Assembly (NCBI GenBank): GCA_019638935.1
Contig: JAHBSW010000015.1
Location: 1 to 50,575 of the forward strand
Length of the DNA stretch: 50,575 bases
Reading direction: 5' to 3'
Origin: Cryobacterium sp.
GTDB lineage: Bacteria > Actinomycetota > Actinomycetes > Actinomycetales > Microbacteriaceae
In this document: piece by piece, positions 24,501 through 31,453 of the stretch
Layout: each line of letters starts with the position of its first letter
How positions within the stretch are numbered: the stretch's first letter is position 1
Notes under the pieces: model-generated
What the model saw: only the letters and a program-made list of their open reading frames with translations
Told to the model about the DNA's origin: nothing
Database searches by the model: none
Made by a program: the position numbers and the translations under genes

Positions 24501-25387
24501 CCGTGACCGAACGCGCCTGGCAGCGGTGGCTGGACGCCGCCGCGCTTGCGGGCGCGATCGGTGTGACCGTCACCGTCGTGGCCCGCGCGCTGCTGACGCG
24601 TGACGCCGTCACCGTCGACGCCTGGGCCGCTGCCCTGTTCGTCGTGCTGCTCGCCGCGGCGTTCGGGCAGGCGCGCAAACGCAGGGAGGCGTCAGCGGTC
24701 GAGCGCTGGCGCGAGATCGCGGGGGTCGCGCTCGCGATCATCGCGATGACGGCCGTGCTGCTCTTCGAGCTGCCGCAGTTCGGGTTGCGCCTCGGAACGG
24801 TGCGCGCCCTCGCGGTGCTGCTGATCTTCGCCGCCATTCACATCGTCTCGTTCTTCGTCAATGCGCGCCCGCTCACACCGCTCGTGGGCTGGGTCGCGAT
24901 GGCCTACGCGGGCATCGCCGGCATCGTCGGGGTCGTGGGCGACGTGCTCGACCCGCTCGAGCTCGCCACCATCCCCCTCGCAGCCGCGCTGCTCACGACC
25001 GGCGCGCACCGGCTCGCCACCGTGGCCGAGGCGCGCAGCTGGCCGTGGCTCGCACCGGGGCTGCTCGTGCTGCTGCTGCCCTCGCTCTTCGCGACGGCGA
25101 CGCTCTCGCCGTGGTGGCGTCTTGTCGGCCTCGGGGCCGTCGCGATCGCCGTGCTCGTCATCGGTGCCGTGAAGCGGCTGCAGGCGCCGTTCGTCATCGG
25201 CGCGGTCGTCGTGCTCTGGCACGGCATCGCGACGTTCCAGCCGCAGCTGCGCGCCGTCTACGAAGCGGTGCCGTGGTGGCTGTGGCTCGGCATAGGCGGA
25301 GTGCTGCTCATCGTGCTCGCCGCGCGCTACGAGAAGCGGATCGCGAACCTCAAGAGCGTCGCGATGCGGTTCGCGGCGCTCCGCTAG
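21521..25387 (+). CDS. Giant polytopic membrane protein with N-terminal zinc ribbon (SCO7613-like), paralogue 1
   Basis: This is a 1288-residue protein. A zinc ribbon at residues 30-46 has C30, C33, C43 and C46 (CPAC ... CPSC). A helical segment (about 55-90) and a Pro/Ala/Thr linker follow, then from about residue 180 to the end a chain of dozens of hydrophobic segments separated by very short loops (for example VSLLVIGVSLLSIAAIFFLIYAFIVF). It ends WWLWLGIGGVLLIVLAARYEKRI. The architecture is that of the actinobacterial SCO7613-type proteins, whose function is unknown. Three LLDQQ units in the linker derive from palindromic repeats. A paralogue with Cys at the same four positions lies at 43014-46760. 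AAGGAG precedes the ATG at 21521 by 11 bases. Confidence 0.85.
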   Translation: MADEPIDFMNFAGRLVFPKSPTDLTDTGKCPACFYILRGATICPSCRLDLNHPAAAELHDTSVRAADTILERARIIGRMRYETDRLLAERAAGPMVAPTTAAAATPPATTIPAPAPVEPAAPEGKVSIRESADAGSLLDQQTAAEANSLLDQQTGAGASPLLDQQRAAASVDRPKRSSVQVSLLVIGVSLLSIAAIFFLIYAFIVFGLVWRSVIVGAITVAAFVAASMLRGRNLSATAEGIAVFAVVLVYLDAWALKANDMFGLGSVDNLLYWGAVLVLSSVGFAFWHRRSLLRAPNVAAFAALAPGMGLLAAGLYTGDSGVRQAFIGFAAAGVAGVAHVATRHRRFERTVVLTMSLGAVIVAAGISLGLTAGAAESVNAGPAIVAAVALLVFGSLLRSKASSTFAILFGIVTGISTASAVSLGGLLITATAWVMLVPLVSAVVVTLVWEFLWRRSPEGPARRALAATTIGAAVVAGISAITPVGVVGFGTIYVARHGLTPSWPAELSDIVLDRAGDVIPWAILAIVAVAALELVSARLNKNLAVALPVAGWILALASVGAVPLLSRLDLVVAAWLVLAALSLVALRMLRDRTTFRGRYRAVLMALAAASAILGYTLSWAHRDLWWIATLAIIAMLLFSRMLAKTTGARAAFAGAAAALALLSAGSVANRLTLDVNPGLQVGIVNYVTLTCVVAAVLVLLSALPADRIASALDRRVVFWVGFAGAIVAFGARAIVTGGAPADALARFLLPEWITSLALALALLGGLAAWVFVPANKPSRVERIAASIAATPALYLLVTAFTRVLGLPAFLDAIAPVSAALLGAAASLTLTVTRPSSVPRWAREVGVAAVAVPAVVGALRTDTGLAWLALVLAGVTALLLAIDKQGLFTSTSPRRHYGWLALALGTAGLWWRLRGDQVTALEPYVLPLAAALIVIALLIARAAGSQPSPAAPAVALAGALVALVPLGINGATGALERPVIVAAASAVLLLLGSFAVTERAWQRWLDAAALAGAIGVTVTVVARALLTRDAVTVDAWAAALFVVLLAAAFGQARKRREASAVERWREIAGVALAIIAMTAVLLFELPQFGLRLGTVRALAVLLIFAAIHIVSFFVNARPLTPLVGWVAMAYAGIAGIVGVVGDVLDPLELATIPLAAALLTTGAHRLATVAEARSWPWLAPGLLVLLLPSLFATATLSPWWRLVGLGAVAIAVLVIGAVKRLQAPFVIGAVVVLWHGIATFQPQLRAVYEAVPWWLWLGIGGVLLIVLAARYEKRIANLKSVAMRFAALR
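21896..22015. repeat. Palindromic repeat and two 3' half-units inside a coding sequence
   Basis: A full unit runs from GTCTCGATACGCGAG (21896) to GCTACTCGACCAGCA (about 21942). Two further 3' ends, CTACTCGACCAGCAG at 21965-21979 and GCTACTCGACCAGCAG at 22000-22015, follow about 36 bases apart. They are read in frame as S-L-LDQQ-type units in the linker of the giant membrane protein. Confidence 0.85.
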
Positions 25388-25402
25388 ACGCGGAGGGCGC
25401 GC

Positions 25403-26788
25403 TCAGCACTCCACGACGCTCACGGCGACCGCGAGGCCGCCCATCGCCGTCTCCTTGTACTTGGAGTGCATGTCCTCGCCCGTCGCACGCATCGTCTCGA
25501 TCACCTCGTCGAGGCTGACCCGGTGCTCGCCGTCGCCCCACAGCGCCATCCTCGCCGCGTTGATCGCCTTGCCCGCCGCGATGGCGTTGCGCTCGATGCA
25601 CGGAATCTGCACCAGCCCGCCGATCGGATCGCAGGTGAGCCCCAGGTTGTGCTCCATGGCGATCTCGGCCGCGTTCTCCACCTGCTCCGGCGTGCCGCCG
25701 AGCACCTCGGCGAGGCCCGCCGCCGCCATCGACGAGGCGGAGCCCACCTCGCCCTGGCAGCCCATCTCGGCGCCGGAGATGGATGCGCGGGTCTTGTAGA
25801 GCACGCCGACCGCGCCCGCCGCGAGCAGAAAGCGCACGACCGCGTCATCACGCTCGGCCTGGGGCGCATCCGGCGGCAGCGCGTAGTGGAGCGCGTAGTA
25901 GAGCACCGCGGGAACGATGCCCGCCGCACCGTTCGTCGGGGCGGTGACGATTCGCCCGCCGGACGCGTTCTCCTCGTTCACCGCGAGCGCCACCAGGTTG
26001 ACGCGCTGCTGCCAGAACTCGGGCGCGTGGTCGGGGTCCTCTGCGAGCAGCCGCTCGTACCATCCGGGCGCGCGACGCCGCACCTGCAGTCCGCCCGGCA
26101 GAAGACCTCGACGGTTCAGGCTCGATTCGACGCACTCCACCATGACACGGTGAATCTGCAGCAGCTTCTCGCGCATGTCCGGCTCTGATCGCTGGTCGAG
26201 CTCGTTGCGCAGCATGACCCCGCTGAACCCGGTGCCCTCGCGGCGGCAGTGCTCCAGCAATTCTGCGGCGCTGCTGAACGGGAGCGGAACCTCCCGCTCG
26301 GCCTCGGGAACCACATCCTCACCGTCGCGCACGATGAACCCGCCGCCGACCGAGTAGAAGGTCGCTTCGTGCAGCACCGCACCGTTGGCATCGTCCACCG
26401 CGAAGGTGACCCCGTTCGTGTGAAACGGCAGCACGGTGAACGGATGCAGCACGATGTCGTGCTCCGAGCAGTCGAGCGGCACGGTGCCGGCAAGCATCAG
26501 CTTCGCCCCGCGGGTGAGTTCCTCGGCGCGCTCGGCAGCCCGCTGGGGGGTGATCTGGTCGGGCAGCTCGCCCTCCAGGCCGAGCAGCACGGCGTGCAGC
26601 GTGCCGTGGCCGCGCCCGGTTGCGGCCAGCGACCCGTACAGGTCGACCCGCACCTGGGCCACACCACCCAGCAGCCCGCGATCGCGCACCTCATCGGCGA
26701 AAGCCGCAGCGGCGCGCATCGGTCCGACCGTGTGCGAACTCGACGGCCCGATGCCGATCTTGAACAGATCGAAAACACTAATCGCCAC
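25403..26788 (-). CDS. sdaA: L-serine dehydratase (ammonia-lyase), single-chain Fe-S type
   Basis: This 461-residue enzyme converts L-serine to pyruvate and ammonia with a 4Fe-4S cluster. The N-terminal beta domain begins [22 protein letters not shown]; the alpha domain has [41 protein letters not shown], whose cysteines are cluster ligands, and ends with the [18 protein letters not shown] tail with the conserved C-terminal Cys. The start is a GTG (26788); an in-frame TGA lies two codons upstream, so no longer form exists. A 9-codon ORF overlaps the start, and a glycine riboswitch lies 77 bases upstream, so expression responds to glycine. Confidence 0.96.
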   Translation of the reverse strand: MAISVFDLFKIGIGPSSSHTVGPMRAAAAFADEVRDRGLLGGVAQVRVDLYGSLAATGRGHGTLHAVLLGLEGELPDQITPQRAAERAEELTRGAKLMLAGTVPLDCSEHDIVLHPFTVLPFHTNGVTFAVDDANGAVLHEATFYSVGGGFIVRDGEDVVPEAEREVPLPFSSAAELLEHCRREGTGFSGVMLRNELDQRSEPDMREKLLQIHRVMVECVESSLNRRGLLPGGLQVRRRAPGWYERLLAEDPDHAPEFWQQRVNLVALAVNEENASGGRIVTAPTNGAAGIVPAVLYYALHYALPPDAPQAERDDAVVRFLLAAGAVGVLYKTRASISGAEMGCQGEVGSASSMAAAGLAEVLGGTPEQVENAAEIAMEHNLGLTCDPIGGLVQIPCIERNAIAAGKAINAARMALWGDGEHRVSLDEVIETMRATGEDMHSKYKETAMGGLAVAVSVVEC

Positions 26789-26807
26789 GGTTCACACCTG
26801 CGCTCAT
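26778..26807 (-). CDS. Nine-residue upstream ORF overlapping the sdaA start
   Basis: ATG at 26807 follows GTAGGAG by six bases, a much better Shine-Dalgarno than that of sdaA itself. It encodes MSAGVNRGD and ends at TAG (26778-26780), 11 bases inside sdaA in another frame. The sdaA GTG (26788-26786) thus lies within the uORF. Translational coupling by re-initiation is the simplest reading. Confidence 0.55.
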   Translation of the reverse strand: MSAGVNRGD

Positions 26808-26861
26808 GAGGAACTCCTACCCGCCGCCGTCGGCTGTCTCGAGATCCTCCCCGCTCTGTCG

Positions 26862-27022
26862 TGACCTGAGAGTTTCGGCGGGGGCTCCGCCTTGCACCGT
26901 GGGTGGGCCCGTGGGGGCCGGTTTTCAGAGTTGCCTCGCTGTGACGGTTCGGGGGCCTGAGAGTTTCCCGGGGAGGGTTTGCTCCTACGGCGTCCACGTC
27001 TGTGTGGATCTCTCCCGCCACA
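26862..27022 (-). promoter_or_regulatory. Tandem glycine riboswitch upstream of sdaA
   Basis: Read on the minus strand, aptamer 1 (about 27021-26955) has GGCGGGAGAG, GCCGTAGGAGCAA and GGGAAACTCTCAGG, matching the gcvT-type glycine aptamer. Aptamer 2 (about 26930-26864) has GGCAACTCTG, GGTGCAAGGCGG and GCCGAAACTCTCAGG; it departs from consensus at GGTGCAA (usually GGAGCAA) and in its 5' P1 strand. Glycine can be converted to serine, so glycine-induced serine dehydratase makes metabolic sense. The 77 bases to sdaA hold the uORF and its ribosome site, the likely expression platform. Bases 27023-27129 show no further feature. Confidence 0.9.
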
Positions 27023-27129
27023 GTTCGTTCGGCATGTTCAGTTGTCCGTTCTGTCTTGAGCCTAGGCGCTGCGGCGCACTGCGGCAATGGCTGCGGCCTC
27101 CGCGTGCGCCACCGAGCCTACGAGCCCGA

Positions 27130-27768
27130 TCACCGCTGCAGCCAGGCGAGCACCGCCAGCACGCGGCGGTGATCGGTGCCGGAGTCCTCGAGCCCCAGCT
27201 TCTGAAAGATCGAGGTCACGTTCTTCTCGACGGCGCCTGTGCCGATGAAGAGCGTCTCGGCGATCGCGGCGTTCGTGCGCCCCTCGGCCATGTGCGTGAG
27301 CACCTCGCGCTCGCGCGGGGTGAGCGAGTCGAGGGGATCGGAGCGGCGACCGATCAGGTGCGTCACGACCTCGGGGTCGAGCACGGTGCCGCCGCCCGCG
27401 ATGCGTTCGACGGCATCCTGAAGCTCGTCGAGGCTCGCCACACGATCCTTGAGCAGGTAGCCGACACCGGAACCGCCCGAGGCGAGCAGCTCGCTCGCGT
27501 AGGCCACCTCGACGTACTGCGACAGCAGCAGGATGCCCAGCCCCGGCTGGATCTGCCGCGCCCGGATCGCCGCGCGCACGCCCTCGTCGCGGAAGCTGGG
27601 CGGCATCCGCACGTCGAGCACCGCGAGATCGGCGCTCAGCTCCGGCAGCGCGGCGAGCAGCTCCTCGCCGTCGCCGAAGGAGCCGACGACGTCGACTCCG
27701 GCCTCCTGCAGCACTCGAACGAGGCCTTCGCGCAGAAGAACGGAGTCGTCGGCGACCACTACCCTCAC
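27130..27768 (-). CDS. NarL/LuxR-family response regulator
   Basis: This 212-residue regulator starts at a GTG (VRVVVADDSVLLREGL) that overlaps the kinase stop (GTGA). The receiver domain has the acidic pair in VADD, phospho-acceptor D52 in AVLDVRMPP and conserved Lys in YLLKDRV. The C-terminal LuxR-type helix-turn-helix is SLTPREREVLTHMAEGRTNAAIAETLFIGTGAVEKNVTSIFQKLG. It is the partner of the adjacent kinase; targets are unknown. The frame remains open far upstream, but that part is the shadow of the kinase gene. Confidence 0.95.
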   Translation of the reverse strand: MRVVVADDSVLLREGLVRVLQEAGVDVVGSFGDGEELLAALPELSADLAVLDVRMPPSFRDEGVRAAIRARQIQPGLGILLLSQYVEVAYASELLASGGSGVGYLLKDRVASLDELQDAVERIAGGGTVLDPEVVTHLIGRRSDPLDSLTPREREVLTHMAEGRTNAAIAETLFIGTGAVEKNVTSIFQKLGLEDSGTDHRRVLAVLAWLQR

Positions 27769-29135
27769 ACCGTCAAGGGTATCCTCGCCGTCACCGTCGT
27801 CGGGCCACCGGCGGGGCTGTCGATGGCGAGCGTGCCGCCGAGGCCGTGGGTGCGCTCCTCGAGACCGGCGAGCCCGTGACCGTCGACCGATGCCGCTCCC
27901 CCGTGCCCGTCGTCGCCGACCGCGATCTCGAGCCAGGGATCGCCGCCCTCCTGACGCGTCGACAGCTGCACGCCGATCGCGCTCGCCCCCGAGTGCTTGG
28001 TCGCGTTCGTGACGAGCTCGCTCACGATGAAGTAGGCGTTGCGCTCGACCTCGGGCGGCAATGGGATTCCCGTGGTGACGCTCGTGACGGTGACGGGAAC
28101 GGGGTTGCGAACCGCGAGGGATTCGAGGGCGGCGAGGAGTCCTCGGTCGAGCAGGATCGGCGGCGCGAACCCGCGGGAGAGGGCGCGCAGCTCTTCGAGG
28201 GCCGCCCTGGACTGCTCGGTGGCTTCCGCGATGCGGGCACGCGCTGCGTCGGGGTCGCGGTCGAGCTCGCGCTCGGCCGAGGCGAGATCCATCTGAAGCC
28301 GGACGAGTCGCTGCTGCGGACCGTCGTGGATGTCGCGCTCGAGCCGGCGCAGCGAGTGGCCCTCGGCGGCCACCGCGGCACCGCGCGATGCGCTGAGGCT
28401 CGTGACCTCGCGGCGCAGGGCGTCTGACGCGAAGGCACCGAGCACGCCGCGCGCGATGAGGTGGTGGAGGTTCACGAGGGCGCGCGTGACGAACGGCAGG
28501 GCCGCGAGGAACGCGAGGCCGAGCACGAGCTGGATCAGGTTGTCGAGCATGCCCCAGTCGACTCCGCTCGACTCCCCGCTGATGCCGCCGAACACCCAGG
28601 CGAGCCAGCGGGAGAGGAACCACGGGTTCCGGCCCTCCGGGATGAGCCCGCCCCAGAACCAGTGGGTCGTGCCCCCGAGGCCGACGGCGAGCCAGGTGAT
28701 CGTGATCGTCCAGGTGACGAGGGAGACGATGAAGTTGATGAACGCCGTGTGCAGCAGGTAGAGCCAGTAGTGGCCGTTGCCGAACAGCGAGCGCGCCCAC
28801 CCCCAGAAGCCCGGCTGCACCGGCCAGTCGGGGCGCGCGATGGGGGCTCGGCCCGTCCACTCGAGGCGCACGAGCTCGACCGTGCCGAACCCGCGGGACA
28901 CGTAGAGCGCACCCGCCAGCAGGAAGATGCCGATGAAGAAGGTGATGAGGGATGCGGTGCCGCCGCTCACGAGGCCTATGGACAGACCGAAGCCCACGCT
29001 CGCGAGCGGCATCGCGAGCAGTAGGAAGCCCAGGTCTCGCGGCACGCCGCGCCAGTGGCGCCCGTACCGGGTGCGGTTGTCGGTCATGCCCTCCAGCGTG
29101 GCAGACGTCGGTGATTTGTCGATGGTTGTTGTCAT
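27765..29135 (-). CDS. Sensor histidine kinase, HisKA_3 (NarX/DesK-like) type
   Basis: This 456-residue kinase starts at MTTTIDKSPTSATL with GAGGCTGGA upstream. The N-terminal half has hydrophobic segments in pairs (about 30-75 and 125-225: LGFLLLAMPLASVGFGLSIGL, FINFIVSLVTWTITITWLAVGL). The phospho-acceptor motif is LERDIHDGPQQRLVRLQMDL, with His in the HisKA_3 form, followed by an HATPase domain with ELVTNATKHSGAS (N box) and GDDGHGG, GHGLAGLEERTHGLGG (G boxes). It has the putative-sensor domain type common in actinobacteria with lipid II or envelope-stress kinases; the signal cannot be read. Confidence 0.94.
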   Translation of the reverse strand: MTTTIDKSPTSATLEGMTDNRTRYGRHWRGVPRDLGFLLLAMPLASVGFGLSIGLVSGGTASLITFFIGIFLLAGALYVSRGFGTVELVRLEWTGRAPIARPDWPVQPGFWGWARSLFGNGHYWLYLLHTAFINFIVSLVTWTITITWLAVGLGGTTHWFWGGLIPEGRNPWFLSRWLAWVFGGISGESSGVDWGMLDNLIQLVLGLAFLAALPFVTRALVNLHHLIARGVLGAFASDALRREVTSLSASRGAAVAAEGHSLRRLERDIHDGPQQRLVRLQMDLASAERELDRDPDAARARIAEATEQSRAALEELRALSRGFAPPILLDRGLLAALESLAVRNPVPVTVTSVTTGIPLPPEVERNAYFIVSELVTNATKHSGASAIGVQLSTRQEGGDPWLEIAVGDDGHGGAASVDGHGLAGLEERTHGLGGTLAIDSPAGGPTTVTARIPLTV

Positions 29136-29203
29136 GAATCCAGCCTCGCGCCGGGCGCTGCCTCGCGACATCCGGTGACCGCCCGAATCGGAGGTGGGGT
29201 TAT

Positions 29204-29222
29204 CCCCCGCGTCGTGCGGGGG
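29204..29222. terminator. GC hairpin after the YtcJ-like gene
   Basis: CCCCCGC (29204-29210) and GCGGGGG (29216-29222) form a perfect 7-base stem with a 5-base loop, between the end of the amidohydrolase gene and the kinase start. A short tail ATAACC follows on the minus strand; no U-run, so termination is only possible. Confidence 0.45.
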
Positions 29223-29237
29223 TTCAGACGCGGGGGT

Positions 29238-30686
29238 TCAGAGAACCGAGTGCGTCGCGCGGCCCGCGAGTAGCGTCAGCGCGACGGGCATGCCCGCGAG
29301 ATTGCCGGGCTCGAACGGGTCGAGGTCCACGGCGACGAGGTCGGCGATCTCGCCGACGGCGACGCGCGAGTGGGCGGATGCCCGGAGCCCCTCGTCGACG
29401 GTGATCGCCTGCTCGGGGTGCCACGGTTCACGCCCATCGCGGGAGCGCGTCACCGCTGCGCTGAGCGTCGTCCACGGGTCGAGCGGAGCGACCGGCGCGT
29501 CGGAGCCGAGCAGCAGCTCCGCACCCGCATCGAGGAGGCTGCGGAGCGCGAAGGAGCGGTCGGTGCGACCCGGCCAGTAGCGTTCGGCGACATCACGGTC
29601 GTCCATGGCGTGCTCGGGCTGCACGCTCGCGGCGACACCAAGGGCCGCGAAGCGGGGAAAGTCCTCACGGCGAACGAGCTGGGCGTGCTCCATTCGAGCC
29701 CCCGCAGGAAGTGGGGTGCCGAGCTGCTCGAAGGCGTCGAGCACGAGACGCACGGCATCGTCGCCGATCGCGTGAACGGCGGGCGTGATCCCGCCACCGA
29801 CCGCGGTTCGGAGCAGCGGCAGGAGCTCCTCGGTCGGCACGGTGAGCAGACCGCGCTCGGAGGTTCCGGGATAGACCTCGACGCAGTACGCGGTGCGGGT
29901 GTTGAGGGAGCCGTCGGTGAGGATCTTGAACGGCCCGACCCTGAGCATCCCGTCGCCATCGAGAGCGTCGCCCGTGCGGTGGCCGGCCGCGACGGCCGCG
30001 TCGAGAAAGCTCGAGTAGATGCCAGCCTCGACGCGAAGACCCGTGAACCCCGCCCCGAAACGACGACGCCAGTCGTCGACGTTGGGAGCCATCTCGAGCT
30101 CGACCACCCCGACAACGCCGCGACCGGCGGCGTGGGTGGCGGCATCCTGAAGCCAGGTGTCGAGGATGGACCGGGGAACGTTCTGCAGTGCGGCGGTGAC
30201 GGCGAAGGCGTCGTCTTCGACGAGCACACCCGTGGGGTGCCCCGCGAAGCCGTACCTGGCGAGCGCGGCGGTGTTGAGCCAGGTTGTGTGCAGGTCGCCG
30301 CTCACGAGCACGGTCGGGGTGCTGCCGACGGCGGCGTCGAGAAGTGCGGCGGTGGGCGTGTCTGGCCAGAGCCCGTCGCGGAAGGCGGCACCGACGAGCG
30401 GAAGGTCACCCTCGGGCGCGGCCGCGGCGAGCGCCGCGCCCATGACGCGAGCCGCCTCGGCCGCAGACGCCACGCGCGACAGGTCGACCCGCCGCAGCGT
30501 GAACGCCACCTGGCTGAGATGCACGTGGTGATCCCAGAGGCCCGGCAGCAGCCAGCGACCGTCGAGTTCGATGGTGTCGCCGAATGCTTCCGCCACTCCG
30601 GCGGGCGAGATCTCGGAGATGCGTCCGCCCTCGATGAGCACGTCGACGAGGGAGTCACCGAGGCGTGCGCCCTTGAGCAGTGTCAT
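29238..30686 (-). CDS. YtcJ-like amidohydrolase
   Basis: This 482-residue protein is a member of the amidohydrolase superfamily, group 3. It has the metal-binding DHHVHLS after the first strand (LLPGLWDHHVHLSQV, near residue 50), a long central domain, VHAIGDDAVRLVLDAF and MEHAQLVRREDFPRF metal-site strands, and LLLGSDAPVAPLDPW with the conserved Asp. Such enzymes hydrolyse exo-cyclic C-N bonds; the substrate is unknown. AAAGGG precedes the ATG. A repeat element separates it from the upstream PaiB-like gene, so it may or may not belong to the amine operon. Confidence 0.9.
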   Translation of the reverse strand: MTLLKGARLGDSLVDVLIEGGRISEISPAGVAEAFGDTIELDGRWLLPGLWDHHVHLSQVAFTLRRVDLSRVASAAEAARVMGAALAAAAPEGDLPLVGAAFRDGLWPDTPTAALLDAAVGSTPTVLVSGDLHTTWLNTAALARYGFAGHPTGVLVEDDAFAVTAALQNVPRSILDTWLQDAATHAAGRGVVGVVELEMAPNVDDWRRRFGAGFTGLRVEAGIYSSFLDAAVAAGHRTGDALDGDGMLRVGPFKILTDGSLNTRTAYCVEVYPGTSERGLLTVPTEELLPLLRTAVGGGITPAVHAIGDDAVRLVLDAFEQLGTPLPAGARMEHAQLVRREDFPRFAALGVAASVQPEHAMDDRDVAERYWPGRTDRSFALRSLLDAGAELLLGSDAPVAPLDPWTTLSAAVTRSRDGREPWHPEQAITVDEGLRASAHSRVAVGEIADLVAVDLDPFEPGNLAGMPVALTLLAGRATHSVL

Positions 30687-30708
30687 GTGTGGCCCTTTCT
30701 GGTTGGGG

Positions 30709-30815
30709 GGTCTCGATACGCGCCTCCGGCGCTACTAGCCCGGCGGGATTCGGCGGTCGAGCAGCGGGCACCACCCGCGTATCGGGACCCAATCGCTGCG
30801 CCTACTCGACCGGCG
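30709..30815. repeat. Cluster of palindromic repeat units between paiB-like and ytcJ-like genes
   Basis: Three partial units are seen: GGTCTCGATACGCGCC ... GGCGCTACTAGC (30709-30746), reversed GGTCGAGCAG ... GTATCGGGACC (30755-30789), and a 3' half CCTACTCGACCGG (30801-30813). The stop of the minus-strand paiB-like gene (CTA at 30802-30804) lies in the last one. The units are more decayed than the pair at 13025-13118. Confidence 0.82.
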
Positions 30816-31422
30816 AGCCTCCGTGCACTCGCCGCATCTCGTCGGCGAGCTCGGGGTGCGAGTAGTGGTCTCCGTGGTCGAGCTCATCGATGATGCGGCC
30901 CGCCACCTGGGGACGATTCTGGCTGAGCTTGAGCCGCGCCTCGAACCGGGTGACGCGCATGCGGAACCCGGCCGTACCAGCCATCTCTTTGCGTCCGCTC
31001 TCCTCGTGGTCCTCGAGGAGAACAGGATGCGGCATCCGGTCCTCGAAGTGGTGCACGAGCCTCGACAGCACCGCCCAGTTCTCGTCATCGCTGAGGATCT
31101 CGGGCACACCGTAGAGGTGGGCGGTGACGTGGTTCCAGGTGGGCACATCCGGCTTGTCGTACCAGCCGGGAGAGATGTAGCCGTGGGGGCCCTGGATGAT
31201 GATGAGTGCCTCGTGCTGCCCGAGTTCGAGCTTGACGTCGTCGGGTTTGCCCACGTGGCTGACGATCGAGATGCCCTCGATGTCCTCCTCCAGCAGCATC
31301 GGATAGTGGCTGGCGACGAGACCCGTGGCGGTGCTGGTGACTATGGCGCCCCACGGGTTGTCGCGGATGAGGCGCCTGACCTCGTGCTCATCAAGGCTCG
31401 CGTAGCGGCCGGTGTCCATCAT
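30802..31422 (-). CDS. PaiB-like FMN-binding protein, copy 1
   Basis: This 206-residue protein is of the PaiB/FMN-binding split-barrel family: LIRDNPWGAIVTSTATGLVASHYPMLLE, IVSHVGKPDDVKLELGQHEALIIIQGPHGYISPGWY and VPTWNHVTAHLYGVPEIL, then a helical C-terminus with KLSQNRPQVAGRII. Bacillus PaiB was described as a negative regulator of sporulation and protease genes beside the polyamine acetyltransferase PaiA; others bind flavin or haem. ATG 31422 or 31419 starts it. Its last residues SPVE and stop come from a repeat unit. It lies 31 bases downstream of the GS-like gene, so it ends the minus-strand operon. Confidence 0.88.
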   Translation of the reverse strand: MMDTGRYASLDEHEVRRLIRDNPWGAIVTSTATGLVASHYPMLLEEDIEGISIVSHVGKPDDVKLELGQHEALIIIQGPHGYISPGWYDKPDVPTWNHVTAHLYGVPEILSDDENWAVLSRLVHHFEDRMPHPVLLEDHEESGRKEMAGTAGFRMRVTRFEARLKLSQNRPQVAGRIIDELDHGDHYSHPELADEMRRVHGGSPVE

Positions 31423-31453
31423 GGTTCCATCTTGGCACCACCCCGAGCGCGTC

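Noticed and set aside
27130-28860. A single 576-residue protein containing the response regulator.
   Set aside because: The upstream two-thirds is an out-of-frame reading of the histidine kinase gene, rich in Arg/Pro/Ala. The regulator starts at the GTG overlapping the kinase stop.
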